Below, in pieces: positions 39,907-49,496 of a DNA stretch of 64,000 nt (position 1 is its first letter; every line of letters begins with the position of its first letter). This stretch comes from Mesorhizobium helmanticense (lineage in GTDB: Bacteria > Pseudomonadota > Alphaproteobacteria > Rhizobiales > Rhizobiaceae), in the NCBI RefSeq assembly GCF_003034915.1, contig NZ_PZJX01000042.1:1-64000 (forward strand). Direction: 5' to 3'. Both the position numbers and the translations under genes were made by a program. The notes under the pieces are model-generated. The model saw only the letters and a program-made list of their open reading frames with translations. It was not told where the DNA came from and did not search any database.

Positions 39907-40776
39907 TTATGCCAACATCTGCGCGCTGACGGTCCTGTCGATGCCATGATGGGGAGGATTGAACAGGTTGCTTTCCTGCTCATAGGTCCAGACCTTGAAC
40001 AGGCTGAGCCGATGCGAGCCGAAACTGTGCAGCAGCGGCACGTCTGTCGCATCGCGGCCGCGGGCGATAACCACGCGACCGATCCTCGGCACATTGTGGC
40101 GAGGGTCGAACGTGTACCATTTGCCGTCCAGGAACACTTCCATCCAGGCCGAAAAATCCATCGGCGCCGGGTCGACCGGCACGCCGATGTCGCCGAGATA
40201 GCCGTTCACATAGCGGGCGGGAATGTTCATGCAGCGGCAGAGCGTGATCGCCAGATGGGCGAAGTCGCGGCAGACGCCGACCCGCTCCTCATGCGCCTGC
40301 GCCGCCGTGCGGGTCGAACGCGCGTAGCCATAGCCGAAGGACAGACGGTTGTGGACGTAATCGACGATCGCCTGCACCCGCGCCCAGCCGGAGGGCAGAT
40401 GACCGAAATGCTGCCAGGCGAGATTGCTGAGATGGTCGGTCTCGCAATAGCGGCTGCCGAGCAGGTAGCCGAGGACATCGTCGGGCAATTCCGCCACCGG
40501 CAATTCCCTGGCCAGTGTGTTGACCTCGTCCGGCTCGCCGCTGTCTTCGACAACCGCATCGTAGAGGATGCGGAAGCCACCGGCCGGCGCGGTAAAGCGG
40601 CGGCAGGCATTGCCATGGAGATCATGATAGACCGTGGTGGGCACAGAAGGCGACGTCAGCACGCGCGTCTGCCGCTTGATGTCGGGCTGGCGATCCCGGT
40701 GGATATCGAGCAGTGAAATGACCGGCGTGGCGGCAACACAGTCGATAGCGATTTCATAGCCGAGCCGGATCAGCAT
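39907..40776 (-). CDS. Transglutaminase-like family protein
   Basis: 289 residues with an N-terminal bacterial transglutaminase-like domain (IRLGYEIAIDC, FRILYDAVVED) and the core C-terminal domain. The nucleophile region RVGVCRDFAHLAITLCRCMNIPARYV is intact (Cys169; shown in part as GVCRDFAHLA) and the aspartate site is YTFDPRHN (Asp224). The usual histidine of the HAW motif is replaced: the sequence reads DFSAWMEV with Ser209. Members act as cysteine proteases or amidases on peptides. The substitution may impair or alter catalysis, or the group may use another histidine. Confidence 0.88.
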   Translation of the reverse strand: MLIRLGYEIAIDCVAATPVISLLDIHRDRQPDIKRQTRVLTSPSVPTTVYHDLHGNACRRFTAPAGGFRILYDAVVEDSGEPDEVNTLARELPVAELPDDVLGYLLGSRYCETDHLSNLAWQHFGHLPSGWARVQAIVDYVHNRLSFGYGYARSTRTAAQAHEERVGVCRDFAHLAITLCRCMNIPARYVNGYLGDIGVPVDPAPMDFSAWMEVFLDGKWYTFDPRHNVPRIGRVVIARGRDATDVPLLHSFGSHRLSLFKVWTYEQESNLFNPPHHGIDRTVSAQMLA

Positions 40777-40943
40777 GGCGATTGCCCCCTGCGGTCGTTC
40801 TGGAAGTCAACTTTTCAACGCGAAAGGAAGGCCGTGGTTCCCAGCCATTGATCGAAAAGCCACCCCTAACCTTCCCATGGCAAGACGTTCACGCTACGGT
40901 CAAACAACTCCTTTTACCCCTCCTGAAACACCCAGGATCTCAG

Positions 40944-41615
40944 ATGTTCGCAGGCAGAAAGTTCGCAGCCTTCCTGTTCGATATGGATGGCACGGTGATC
41001 AATTCGATTGCCGCGGCAGAAAGGGTCTGGGCGCAGTGGGCGCACCGGCAAGGTCTCGACGTTGCGAAATTCCTGCCGACGATCCACGGCGTGCGGGCGA
41101 TCGAGACCATCGGCCGGCTGGCGCTTCCAGGTGTCGATCCGATCCGCGAAGCCGATGCACTTTTGAAAGCCGAGGCGGCCGATCTGGATGGTATTCATCC
41201 GATCGCCGGCGCCGTGGCGTTTCTGGGGTCATTGCCGCCCGAGCGCTGGGCGATCGTCACCTCGGCGCCTCGCGAGTTGGCGCTGCTGCGCATGAAGGCT
41301 GCTGGCATCCCAGTCCCCTCTGTCCTCGTCGCGGCGGAGGATGTTACCTTCGGCAAGCCAGCGCCCGACTGCTTCCGGCTCGGCGCGGAACGGCTCGGTG
41401 TCGATGCACGCGACTGCCTTGTTTTCGAGGATGCGCCGGCAGGCATTATGGCAGCCGAGGCCGCCGGAGCTGCGGTCATGGTGATCAACGCCACGCATCA
41501 GCATGCGCTGGAAACGCGACATACGGCGATCATCAGTTACGACACGGTCAGCATCGCGGTCGACGAGAGTGGCTGGATCGCTCTCAGGCCGGAGCGTGCC
41601 GTCGAGGCCTGTTGA
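40944..41615 (+). CDS. HAD-superfamily sugar phosphatase
   Basis: 223 residues from the ATG at 40944 (MFAGRKFAAFLFDMDGTV). The HAD motifs are FDMDGTVINS (nucleophile and acid Asp), VTSAPRELALLRMKAAGI (motif II Thr/Ser), GKPAPDCFRLGAERLG (motif III Lys) and VFEDAPAGIMAAEAAG (motif IV). The helical cap places it with sugar-phosphate or glycerol-phosphate phosphatases. The substrate is not defined. The frame is open to 40782 without a match, and AGGA lies before 40944. Confidence 0.9.
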   Translation: MFAGRKFAAFLFDMDGTVINSIAAAERVWAQWAHRQGLDVAKFLPTIHGVRAIETIGRLALPGVDPIREADALLKAEAADLDGIHPIAGAVAFLGSLPPERWAIVTSAPRELALLRMKAAGIPVPSVLVAAEDVTFGKPAPDCFRLGAERLGVDARDCLVFEDAPAGIMAAEAAGAAVMVINATHQHALETRHTAIISYDTVSIAVDESGWIALRPERAVEAC

Positions 41616-41640
41616 GCTTCGCTGACTGGCGATTCTTGGG

Positions 41641-41862
41641 CTAAAAGTCGCTGGTCAGGCCTTTGACTTCCCAATCGCCATAGCGGCCGGGTTCCTTGCC
41701 GCCGCGGCCACCGATCTCCTTCGGCAGCGCGGCTTCCTTAGCACGATAATTTTCGCGCCGCGCTTGCGCTTCGGCGAGCGCGCGCCTGGCGGCCGGCGTC
41801 AGCGTCTTTTGTGGCGCCTCGTCGGGGGAGCCGGCATCAGTTTTACTGGGTTGGTCGATCAT
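41641..41862 (-). CDS. DUF1674 protein, succinate dehydrogenase assembly factor 4-like
   Basis: 73 residues ending KEIGGRGGKEPGRYGDWEVKGLTSDF (in part: GGRGGKEPGRYGDWE), the diagnostic C-terminal motif of DUF1674 and of the eukaryotic SDHAF4/Sdh8 assembly factor. In eukaryotes that protein binds flavinylated SdhA before complex II assembly; the same role is inferred here. The N-terminal half is charged and probably disordered. It stands alone, with its 3' end 25 bases from the HAD gene. Confidence 0.88.
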   Translation of the reverse strand: MIDQPSKTDAGSPDEAPQKTLTPAARRALAEAQARRENYRAKEAALPKEIGGRGGKEPGRYGDWEVKGLTSDF

Positions 41863-41970
41863 GCGATAATCCCGGTGGATTGAAACAGTGGCAGCTGTTT
41901 CCCATCATATAGCGATGAGCCTACAACGATCGACCCCCTTTCCGCAGCGCGGGCAGAAACGGAGCAGACG

Positions 41971-42993
41971 ATGAACACCTTTCGCACTGCCATGCTTCTG
42001 GCCGCCATGACCGCACTCTTCATGGGCGTCGGCTTTCTGATCGGCGGCTCCGGCGGCATGATGATCGCACTGCTGATCGCCGCCGGCATGAACTTGTTCA
42101 GCTATTGGAACGCCGACAAGATGGTGCTGTCGATGAACCACGCCGTCGAGGTCGACGAGAAGAATGCGCCCGAATACTATTCCATCGTGCAGGCGCTCGC
42201 CAAAGAGGCCGGCCTGCCGATGCCGAAGACCTATCTGATCGATAATCCGCAACCCAACGCCTTCGCCACCGGCCGAAATCCTGAAAATGCCGCGGTGGCC
42301 GCCTCGACCGGCCTGCTCCAGCGGCTTTCGCACGAGGAGGTGTCAGCGGTGATGGCGCACGAGCTCGCCCATGTGCAGCACCGCGACACGCTGACCATGA
42401 CCATCGTCGCCACGCTTGCCGGCGCGATCTCGATGCTCGGCAATTTCGCCTTCTTCTTCGGCGGCAACCGCGACAACAACAATCCCTTCGGCTTTGTCGG
42501 CGTGCTGGTGGCGATGCTTGTCGCTCCTCTCGCCGCTATGATCGTGCAGATGGCGGTGAGCCGCACGCGCGAATACGAGGCCGACCGGCGCGGCGCCGAA
42601 ATTGTCGGGAACCCGCTCTGGCTGGCTTCAGCCCTTGACAAGGTCGCCCGCGGCGCCCAACGCATTCCCAATCCGGATGCCGAGCGCAACCCGGCCATGG
42701 CCCATCTCTTCATCATCAACCCACTTTCCGGCGAGCGCATGGACAGTCTGTTTTCCACCCATCCGAGCACCGAAAACCGCATCGCCGCCTTGCAGGCGAT
42801 GGCGCGCGAGATGGGTGGCAGCGAAACCCAGACCTCCCCGCGCCAGGCCCCCTCGCCACGGCAGGCGGACGAAGAACAGCCGTCAGGCCCTTGGGATCAG
42901 GTCGCGCGGCCCGAGCAGCCCGCAGAGCCGGCCAAGCCGAAAACCAATCCGTGGGGACGCAATCCGACCGGGCCTAAAGGCCGGTGGTCTTAA
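41971..42993 (+). CDS. htpX: Membrane zinc metalloprotease HtpX
   Basis: 340 residues with four membrane segments. The catalytic motif HELAH lies in AVMAHELAHVQHRDTL and the third zinc ligand is the glutamate in TREYEADRRGAEI. PNAFATGRNPENAAVAAS precedes it. HtpX degrades misfolded inner-membrane proteins together with FtsH. A Pro/Gln-rich tail of about 60 residues (QAPSPRQADEEQPSGPWDQ) follows the conserved part, normal for rhizobial homologues. rsmB follows immediately. Confidence 0.96.
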   Translation: MNTFRTAMLLAAMTALFMGVGFLIGGSGGMMIALLIAAGMNLFSYWNADKMVLSMNHAVEVDEKNAPEYYSIVQALAKEAGLPMPKTYLIDNPQPNAFATGRNPENAAVAASTGLLQRLSHEEVSAVMAHELAHVQHRDTLTMTIVATLAGAISMLGNFAFFFGGNRDNNNPFGFVGVLVAMLVAPLAAMIVQMAVSRTREYEADRRGAEIVGNPLWLASALDKVARGAQRIPNPDAERNPAMAHLFIINPLSGERMDSLFSTHPSTENRIAALQAMAREMGGSETQTSPRQAPSPRQADEEQPSGPWDQVARPEQPAEPAKPKTNPWGRNPTGPKGRWS

Positions 42994-42995
42994 GC

Positions 42996-44378
42996 GTGGC
43001 GGACAAAGGATCTAGACGCGCAATTGCAAGTGATCATCAGCAAAATTCCGGTGGCGAATTTGTCGCCGGCCTTGCTGCCCGCAAGGCGGCAGCGCGTCTG
43101 CTGGCCGCCGTCATCGATGCCAGGACGCCGCTTGACGGGCTGACCGACCATGAGAATGGCCACCCGCAATACAAGGCGCTCGACTTGCGCGATCGGGCGC
43201 TGGTGCGCGCCATACTGGTCACGGCACTTCGTTATCGCATGACCATCACGGGGCTGCTCTCGCGCCGCCTGGAAAAGCCGCTGCCGCCCAACGCCACCGC
43301 CCTGTCGCACATATTGCATGTGGCGGCGGCGCAGATCCTGTTCCTCGACATTCCTGACAGCGCCGCCGTCGATCTTGCCGTGACCCATGCCAAGTCCGAC
43401 CCACGCACGCTGCGCTTTGCCGGCCTCGTCAACGGCGTGCTGCGCACGCTGGCGCGTGCCAAGGAGACAGAGTTACCCGCCGCCCTTGCCGCCACCGACG
43501 AAGCACCAAGATGGTTTTCCGACCGGCTGAAGGCGACCTACGGCGTCGACAAGGCCAGGCAGATCCTCGCTGCCCACCGCGTCGAGGCGCCGGTCGATTT
43601 CTCGGTCAAGTCCGACCCCGCGCTGTGGGCTGAAAAACTCGGCGGCATCGTGCTGCCGACCGGTACTGTGCGCGTCCAAAAACTTAGCGCATCCGTCACC
43701 GAACTGCCCGGCTTCACCGAGGGCGCCTGGTGGGTGCAGGATGCCGCGGCCAGCCTACCGGCGAGGCTGTTCGGCGATGTCAGGGGGCTTCGCGTCGCCG
43801 ATCTCTGCGCCGCGCCCGGCGGCAAGACGGCCCAGCTCATCCTTGCCGGCGCGCAGGTCACCGCCGTCGACACGTCGAAGAACCGGCTGGCCCGGCTGGC
43901 GCAGAATCTTGAGCGCCTCGGCCTCGCCGCAGAGATCGTCCAGGCCGATCTGCTCGCTTATCAGCCGAACGAATTGTTCGATGCTGTTCTGCTCGACGCG
44001 CCCTGCTCCTCGACCGGCACGGTGCGGCGGCATCCCGACGTACCCTGGACCAAGACACCGGCCGACGTTGAAAAGCTTGCCGCCCTGCAGGCAAGGCTGC
44101 TTGCCCGCACTGTGACCCTGGTCAGGCCGGGTGGGCGCATCGTCTTTTCCAACTGTTCGCTCGACCCGCTCGAAGGCGAGGCGCTTCACCGCGCCTTCCT
44201 CGCCGGAACGGCTGATATCGTCGACGATCCGCTGCGCCCAGGCGAAGTCGCGAGCATCGATGCGTTCCTGACGCCGCAAGGCACGCTGCGCACGACGCCC
44301 GCCGACATGGAGCTCGAATCCCCAGAGGTTTCCGGTCTGGACGGCTTCTTCGCCGCCCGCATGCGCAGGGCTCTTTAA
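42996..44378 (+). CDS. rsmB: 16S rRNA m5C methyltransferase, RsmB/NOP family
   Basis: About 460 residues. The N-terminal NusB-like helical domain (GLAARKAAARLLAAVIDART, LVNGVLRTLAR) is followed by the Rossmann methyltransferase: RVADLCAAPGGKTAQLI (SAM site), AVDTSKNRLARLAQNLERLG, LLDAPCSSTGTVRRHPDVPW with the first catalytic cysteine, and IVFSNCSLDPLEGE with the second. I prefer the GTG at 42996 (reading VADKGSRR); the GTG at 42984 would overlap htpX. Together with htpX it forms a tight pair. Confidence 0.93.
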   Translation: MADKGSRRAIASDHQQNSGGEFVAGLAARKAAARLLAAVIDARTPLDGLTDHENGHPQYKALDLRDRALVRAILVTALRYRMTITGLLSRRLEKPLPPNATALSHILHVAAAQILFLDIPDSAAVDLAVTHAKSDPRTLRFAGLVNGVLRTLARAKETELPAALAATDEAPRWFSDRLKATYGVDKARQILAAHRVEAPVDFSVKSDPALWAEKLGGIVLPTGTVRVQKLSASVTELPGFTEGAWWVQDAAASLPARLFGDVRGLRVADLCAAPGGKTAQLILAGAQVTAVDTSKNRLARLAQNLERLGLAAEIVQADLLAYQPNELFDAVLLDAPCSSTGTVRRHPDVPWTKTPADVEKLAALQARLLARTVTLVRPGGRIVFSNCSLDPLEGEALHRAFLAGTADIVDDPLRPGEVASIDAFLTPQGTLRTTPADMELESPEVSGLDGFFAARMRRAL

Positions 44379-44526
44379 AGACTTGGGCCCAGAAAATTTG
44401 TCGAGTTTTTTGGGGAGAACCATGCGGAAAGCGGGTTGAACTCCAGGACTTCCGTGGAATTCGCCTTCGCATAAGTTCTTGAATCACATAAGCTTGTCTT
44501 CGGGTTGAGGGCGTTGAGGAGGGGTT

Positions 44527-46251
44527 TTGGCACTCGCTGCCGGCAGCACGACGCGTCTATGGACGCTTGTCGCGAGGGAGTTCTGGCGCAAGGCGCGCCG
44601 GCGCCTGCGTGCCGGGCCTGTCTATCGCTGGCGCTATTCCGGCCGCACGCCGGAACGCGTCCTGATTGCTCCACCCGACCTGCGCCTCGCCGACCCACAG
44701 ATCGCGCTTGAGATCTACTATGGCCGCTATCCGCTGTCAGGGCATATGGTGGAGACCGGCGGCAAGTCGCCGTTCCAGATCGCGGTGCCCAATCCCGGCT
44801 GGCAAAAGACGCTGCATGGCTTTCGCTGGCTGCGCCACATGCGCGCTGCCGGCTCCGAACTCGCCGCGGCCAATGCCCGCGCGCTGGTTTCCGACTGGAT
44901 CGCCATGCATGGCGGCCAGATTTCCGGCGTCGGCTGGGATCCAGGCACGACGGCCAAGCGCGTCATTGCCTGGCTGCAGCATTCCTCGGTGGTGCTGCAA
45001 GGCGCTGAATTTCCCTTCTACCGCGCCTTCCTGAAATCGCTCGCCGTCCAGATCCGCTACCTCAGGGCGATGGCGCGCGAGATGCCGGACGGCAAGGACA
45101 GACTGCGCGCCCGTATAGCGCTCGCCTTTGCCGCTCTGTCGTTGCCGGCGCCCGCATCGGGACTGCGCAACGCGACGCGCAACCTCGCCGAGGAGCTCGA
45201 TCGCCAGATCCTGCCCGATGGTGGTCATATCTCCCGCAATCCGATGACCGTTCTCGAGCTGCTTGCCGACCTTCTGCCGCTGCGCCAGACCTATGCCAAC
45301 CAAGCGGAGACGCCGCCGGCGGCCCTGATGGGGGCGATCGACCGCATGCTGCCGGCGCTGCGTTTCTTTCGCCACCAGGATGGCAGTCTCGCCCGCTTCA
45401 ACGGCATGGGCGCGACCATCCACGATCGTATCGCCACCATCCTGCGCCACGACGACACCGCCGGCGCGCCGCTACTGCACGCACCGCATTCGGGCTATGA
45501 GCGCCTCTCCATGGGCGGCGTGACGGTCATTGCCGATACCGGCCCGCCGCCGCCCGTCGATGTTTCCAACGCCGCGCACGCCGGCTGCCTTGCTTTCGAA
45601 CTGTCCTCCGGCCGCCAGCACTATATCGTCAATGCCGGCGTCGACACCTATGGCGCCGCCGAATTCCGGCCGCTTGCCCGCGCCACGGCCGCCCACTCGA
45701 CCGCCACAATCAACGACACTTCGTCGGCGCGATTCAGTCATTCGCTGCGCGTCAACGACCTGCTTGGCACGCCGCTGATTGGCGGCCCGCAGAATGTGCC
45801 CTGCAAACGCACCGACCACCCAGGCAGCCAGGGTTTTCTGGCCCGCCATGACGGTTATGTCGCGCGCTTCGGCTTTTTGCATGAGCGCGAGCTGAAGTTG
45901 ACCACCGACGGCAATGTGCTCGCCGGCAGGGACCGGTTCCAGCGGCCGGGCAATGCTGCCATCCGCAACAATGGCCGCGATTTCGTCACCGTGCGCTTCC
46001 ACATACATCCCGACATAAACCTGCTCCAGGATGAGCATGACCGCCTGGTGCTGGCCGCCGACCAGGCCGATACCTGGGTTTTCACCTGTACCGAAGTTGC
46101 GCCCGACGTCGAGGAATCGATCTATTTCGCCGGCCTTGGCGGACCGCGCCGCAGCCGGCAGATCGTGCTGGCCTTCAAGGCCTCGGAGATATCGGAAGTC
46201 CACTGGCAACTGACGCGGACCGTGATCGCCGGCTATCCCCAGAAAAGCTGA
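44527..46251 (+). CDS. Heparinase II/III family protein
   Basis: 574 residues with a TTG start at 44527 behind a strong GAGGAGG ribosome site. The N-terminal half is alpha-helical (FRWLRHMRAAGSELAAANAR, LDRQILPDGGHISRNPMTVL) like the alpha/alpha toroid of polysaccharide lyases; the C-terminal half is a beta-sandwich with HSTATINDTSSARFSHS and ARHDGYVARFGFLHER. No signal peptide is evident. In rhizobia this gene regularly lies between rsmB and purH; its substrate is not established and could be a surface polysaccharide or peptidoglycan-linked glycan. Confidence 0.88.
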   Translation: MALAAGSTTRLWTLVAREFWRKARRRLRAGPVYRWRYSGRTPERVLIAPPDLRLADPQIALEIYYGRYPLSGHMVETGGKSPFQIAVPNPGWQKTLHGFRWLRHMRAAGSELAAANARALVSDWIAMHGGQISGVGWDPGTTAKRVIAWLQHSSVVLQGAEFPFYRAFLKSLAVQIRYLRAMAREMPDGKDRLRARIALAFAALSLPAPASGLRNATRNLAEELDRQILPDGGHISRNPMTVLELLADLLPLRQTYANQAETPPAALMGAIDRMLPALRFFRHQDGSLARFNGMGATIHDRIATILRHDDTAGAPLLHAPHSGYERLSMGGVTVIADTGPPPPVDVSNAAHAGCLAFELSSGRQHYIVNAGVDTYGAAEFRPLARATAAHSTATINDTSSARFSHSLRVNDLLGTPLIGGPQNVPCKRTDHPGSQGFLARHDGYVARFGFLHERELKLTTDGNVLAGRDRFQRPGNAAIRNNGRDFVTVRFHIHPDINLLQDEHDRLVLAADQADTWVFTCTEVAPDVEESIYFAGLGGPRRSRQIVLAFKASEISEVHWQLTRTVIAGYPQKS

Positions 46252-46361
46252 CTGTGTCTGCCGGTGATGAAGCGTCCGGCTTGATTGAGCTTCCACCTTG
46301 ATTTCCTGATGTCATGTGCTACGGCGCGCGGACACTTTCCAAATCGAAAGGCCGCCACCCC

Positions 46362-47978
46362 ATGGCCGTCGCCGCCAAGAACATTCCCGCGCCCGACCTC
46401 GTTCCCGTGCGTCGCGCGCTGCTCTCCGTTTTCGACAAGACCGGCCTCATCGATTTCGCCAGGGCATTGGCCGCGGCCGGCGTCGAGCTGGTCTCCACCG
46501 GCGGCACGGCAAAGGCGATCGCCGAAGCCGGCATGGCTGTGCGCGACGTGTCCGAGTTGACAGGCTTTCCCGAGATCATGGACGGCCGTGTCAAGACGCT
46601 GCACCCTTCGGTGCACGGCGCGCTGCTCGGTGTGCGCGACGACCCGGACCACGCCAAAGCCATGCACGATCACAACATCGAGCCGATCGATCTCGTCGTC
46701 TCCAATCTCTACCCCTTCGAGGAGGTCCGCCGCTCCGGCGCCGGCTACGCCTCGATCGTCGAGAACATCGACATAGGCGGCCCGGCGATGATCCGTGCCT
46801 CGGCCAAGAACCACGCCTATGTCGCCATCGTTACCGATCCTGGCGATTATGCCTCGGTGCTCAATGCGCTGGAGATGAATTTCGGCGCGCTGTCGCTGGA
46901 TTTCCGCAAGAAGCTGGCGGCCAAGGCATTCGCCCGCACCGCCACCTATGATGCGGCGATCTCCGGCTGGTTCGCCGAAGCGCTCGAGATCGAGCATCCG
47001 ACCTGGCGCGCCTTCGGCGGCAGGCTGGACCAAATCATGCGTTATGGCGAGAACCCGCATCAGGGCGCCGGCTTCTATGTCGACGGCGACAAGCGGCCAG
47101 GCGTCGCCACGGCCCGCCAGCTTCAGGGCAAGCAGCTTTCCTACAACAATATCAACGACACTGACGCCGCCTTCGAGCTGGTCGGCGAGTTCGACCCGGC
47201 CCGCTCGGCCGCTGTCGCCATCATCAAGCATGCCAACCCCTGTGGCGTCGCCGAAGGCGCTTCACTGAAGGCGGCCTATGCCAAGGCGCTGGCCTGCGAT
47301 CCCGTCTCGGCCTTCGGCGGCATCGTTGCGATGAACCGCCTGCTCGATGCCGAGGCCGCCGAGGAGATCGTCAAGACCTTCACCGAAGTCATCATCGCGC
47401 CGGGCGCCTCGGAGGAGGCGGTTCAGATCGTCGCCGCCAAGAAGAACCTGCGCCTGCTGGTCACCGGCGGCCTGCCCGATCCGCGCGCCGCCGGCACCAC
47501 CGTCAGATCCGTTTCCGGCGGATTGCTCGTCCAGGGCCGCGACAACGCGGTGGTCGACGACCTGGAACTGAAGGTCGTGACGAAGCGCGCACCGACGCCG
47601 CCCGAGATGGCCGATCTGAAATTCGCCTTCCGCATCGCCAAGCACGTCAAGTCGAACGCCATCGTCTATGCCAGGGATAGCGCCACGGTCGGCATCGGCG
47701 CCGGCCAGATGAGCCGCGTCGATTCCTCGCGCATCGCCGCGCGCAAGGCGCTCGATGCCGCCGAGGCCGCTGGTCTCTCCGAGCCGCTGACCAAGGGCTC
47801 GGTCGTCGCCTCCGATGCCTTCTTCCCCTTCGCCGACGGGCTCTTGTCGGCGATCGAAGCCGGCGCCACCGCCGTCATCCAGCCCGGCGGCTCGATGCGC
47901 GACGACGACGTCATCGCCGCCGCCGACGAGCACGGCATCGCCATGGTCTTTACCGGCGTGAGGCACTTCCGGCACTGA
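46362..47978 (+). CDS. purH: Bifunctional AICAR formyltransferase / IMP cyclohydrolase
   Basis: 538 residues from the ATG at 46362. The N-terminal cyclohydrolase domain has RRALLSVFDKTGLIDFARAL, STGGTAKAIAEAG, GRVKTLHPSVHG and NLYPFEEV. The formyltransferase domain has RYGENPHQGAGFYVDG, QLQGKQLSYNNINDTDAA and the catalytic KHANPCGVAEG. VGIGAGQMSRVDSSRIA and DAFFPFADG close it. It performs the last two steps of IMP synthesis. The 109-base gap upstream shows no obvious riboswitch. Confidence 0.97.
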   Translation: MAVAAKNIPAPDLVPVRRALLSVFDKTGLIDFARALAAAGVELVSTGGTAKAIAEAGMAVRDVSELTGFPEIMDGRVKTLHPSVHGALLGVRDDPDHAKAMHDHNIEPIDLVVSNLYPFEEVRRSGAGYASIVENIDIGGPAMIRASAKNHAYVAIVTDPGDYASVLNALEMNFGALSLDFRKKLAAKAFARTATYDAAISGWFAEALEIEHPTWRAFGGRLDQIMRYGENPHQGAGFYVDGDKRPGVATARQLQGKQLSYNNINDTDAAFELVGEFDPARSAAVAIIKHANPCGVAEGASLKAAYAKALACDPVSAFGGIVAMNRLLDAEAAEEIVKTFTEVIIAPGASEEAVQIVAAKKNLRLLVTGGLPDPRAAGTTVRSVSGGLLVQGRDNAVVDDLELKVVTKRAPTPPEMADLKFAFRIAKHVKSNAIVYARDSATVGIGAGQMSRVDSSRIAARKALDAAEAAGLSEPLTKGSVVASDAFFPFADGLLSAIEAGATAVIQPGGSMRDDDVIAAADEHGIAMVFTGVRHFRH

Positions 47979-47990
47979 GCGCCCCCTTTT

Positions 47991-48111
47991 CCTTCTCCCC
48001 TTGTGGGAGAAGGTGGATCGGCGCGCAGCGCCGAGACGGATGAGGGGTGTTGGAAGGAATGGGACGTTGGCGTTCCCTGGAACACCCCTCATCCGACCGA
48101 GCTTCGCTCGG
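47991..48111. repeat. Composite intergenic palindrome after purH
   Basis: Three nested hairpins are seen. CCTTCTCCC pairs with GGGAGAAGG (47991-48013), CGGATGAGGGGTGTT (48037-48051) pairs perfectly with 48081-48095, and CCGAGC pairs with GCTCGG (48097-48111). This is a repeat type frequent in rhizobial intergenic spaces; here it lies between two convergent genes. Confidence 0.8.
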
Positions 48112-48119
48112 AAACGGAG

Positions 48120-49496
48120 TTATTCCGCCAGCCGGTCCGCCGGGTATGGCGTCTTGATCAGGATCGCTATGCCGACGCCGAGGAACAACACGATGGCCGC
48201 CATGCCGAGCCTTGCCGAGCCGCTGGCCAAGGTGATCGTTGCCACCATGAAAGGCGCGGCGAAACTGGTCGCCCGCCCGGCCAGCGCGTAGATGCCGAAA
48301 TAGCGGCCCGACTCCGCGGCGGTGACGCTGCGCGCCATGTAGGAGCGCGACGATGCCTGCACCGGGCCAAAGGCCAGGCCGATCAGCAGGCCGTAGAAGA
48401 TATAGGCTTTTTCCGCCGCTGTGCCGAACAAGCCGCCGCTATCCGTTTCGGGCATGATCCAGGCACCGAACAGCGTATAGCCTGGGCCGGTTGAGACGAT
48501 ACCGATCGTGGCGATGCTGAGCAGGACGAGCGAGATCATCACGATGATCTTGGAGCCGAGCGCCGTGTCGAGGCGCGCGGCAACCAGACAACCGACGATG
48601 GCGACGACATTGAGGATGATGCCGAACATGCCGATCTCGGTGATCGACCAGTGGAACATCGCTGCCGCAAATGTGCCGCCCAGCGCCAGCAGGGCATTGA
48701 CGCCGTCCTGATAGATCATGCGGGCAATGAGAAAGCGGAAGATGCCACTGCGCTGCCGCACCTCGGCCAGCGTCGACTTCAATTCCGACAATCCTTCGCG
48801 CACCGCCGGCCCGATCGGAAGGCCTTTGATGGCATCGGGCGTGAAGAAGAACATTGGCAGGATGAACAGGAAATACCAGCCGGCCGACAGCGGTCCGGTG
48901 GCCCTCGCATCCTCGCCGAGTTTCGGATCGAGGCCGAAGAGCGGGTCAATGCCGATGATCGTCTTGCCGGTTTCCGGCGAGCCCGCCAAACAGGTGACGA
49001 CGAAGATCAGCGCGATCATCCCGCCGAGATAGCCAAGGCCCCAGGCCACGTTTGAGACATGGCCGATCTCGCTCTTCGGCACCAGCCGCGGCATCATCGA
49101 GTCGTTGAAGACCGTGGAGAATTCCGCCGCCACAGAGGCGAGCGAAAAGAACATCACGACCAGGAAAAGGTTCGAGCCGGGCGCGGCGAACCATAGCAGG
49201 CAAAGACTGATGATCTTGATCGAGGCGAAGAATGCTATCCATGGCTTGCGCGGCCCGGTCTGGTCGGCGATCGAGCCGAGGATGGGCGACAGCACGGCGA
49301 TGACCAATCCCGCAGCGGCGATGCCGTAGCCCCAGGCCGCCTGGCCCGTCTCCGGGTCGCTCGCCATGCGCGAGACGAAATAGGGCCCGAATATGAAGGT
49401 GGTGATGACCGTGAAGAACGGCTGCGCCGCCCAGTCGAACAGCATCCAGCCCCAGATGCCGCGCCTCGACGTCCGCTGCACTGCTACCTCGGCCAT
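48120..49496 (-). CDS. MFS-type permease, UMF1/Atg22-like
   Basis: 458 residues from the ATG at 49496 (MAEVAVQRTSRRGIWGWML), with GGAGG 6 bases upstream. Twelve membrane segments are likely. WGWMLFDWAAQPFFTVITTF and GSIADQTGPRKPWI, NDSMMPRLVPKSEIGHVSN and GPVQASSRSYMARSVTAAES are typical of the bacterial UMF1 branch related to yeast vacuolar Atg22 amino-acid effluxers. Substrate unknown. The frame is open almost 300 bases further upstream across a repeat, which is not coding. Confidence 0.88.
   Translation of the reverse strand: MAEVAVQRTSRRGIWGWMLFDWAAQPFFTVITTFIFGPYFVSRMASDPETGQAAWGYGIAAAGLVIAVLSPILGSIADQTGPRKPWIAFFASIKIISLCLLWFAAPGSNLFLVVMFFSLASVAAEFSTVFNDSMMPRLVPKSEIGHVSNVAWGLGYLGGMIALIFVVTCLAGSPETGKTIIGIDPLFGLDPKLGEDARATGPLSAGWYFLFILPMFFFTPDAIKGLPIGPAVREGLSELKSTLAEVRQRSGIFRFLIARMIYQDGVNALLALGGTFAAAMFHWSITEIGMFGIILNVVAIVGCLVAARLDTALGSKIIVMISLVLLSIATIGIVSTGPGYTLFGAWIMPETDSGGLFGTAAEKAYIFYGLLIGLAFGPVQASSRSYMARSVTAAESGRYFGIYALAGRATSFAAPFMVATITLASGSARLGMAAIVLFLGVGIAILIKTPYPADRLAE

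Noticed and set aside
46252..46361. Purine or ZTP riboswitch ahead of purH
   Set aside because: I looked for the conserved core elements and a terminator hairpin and found none in this 110-base gap.
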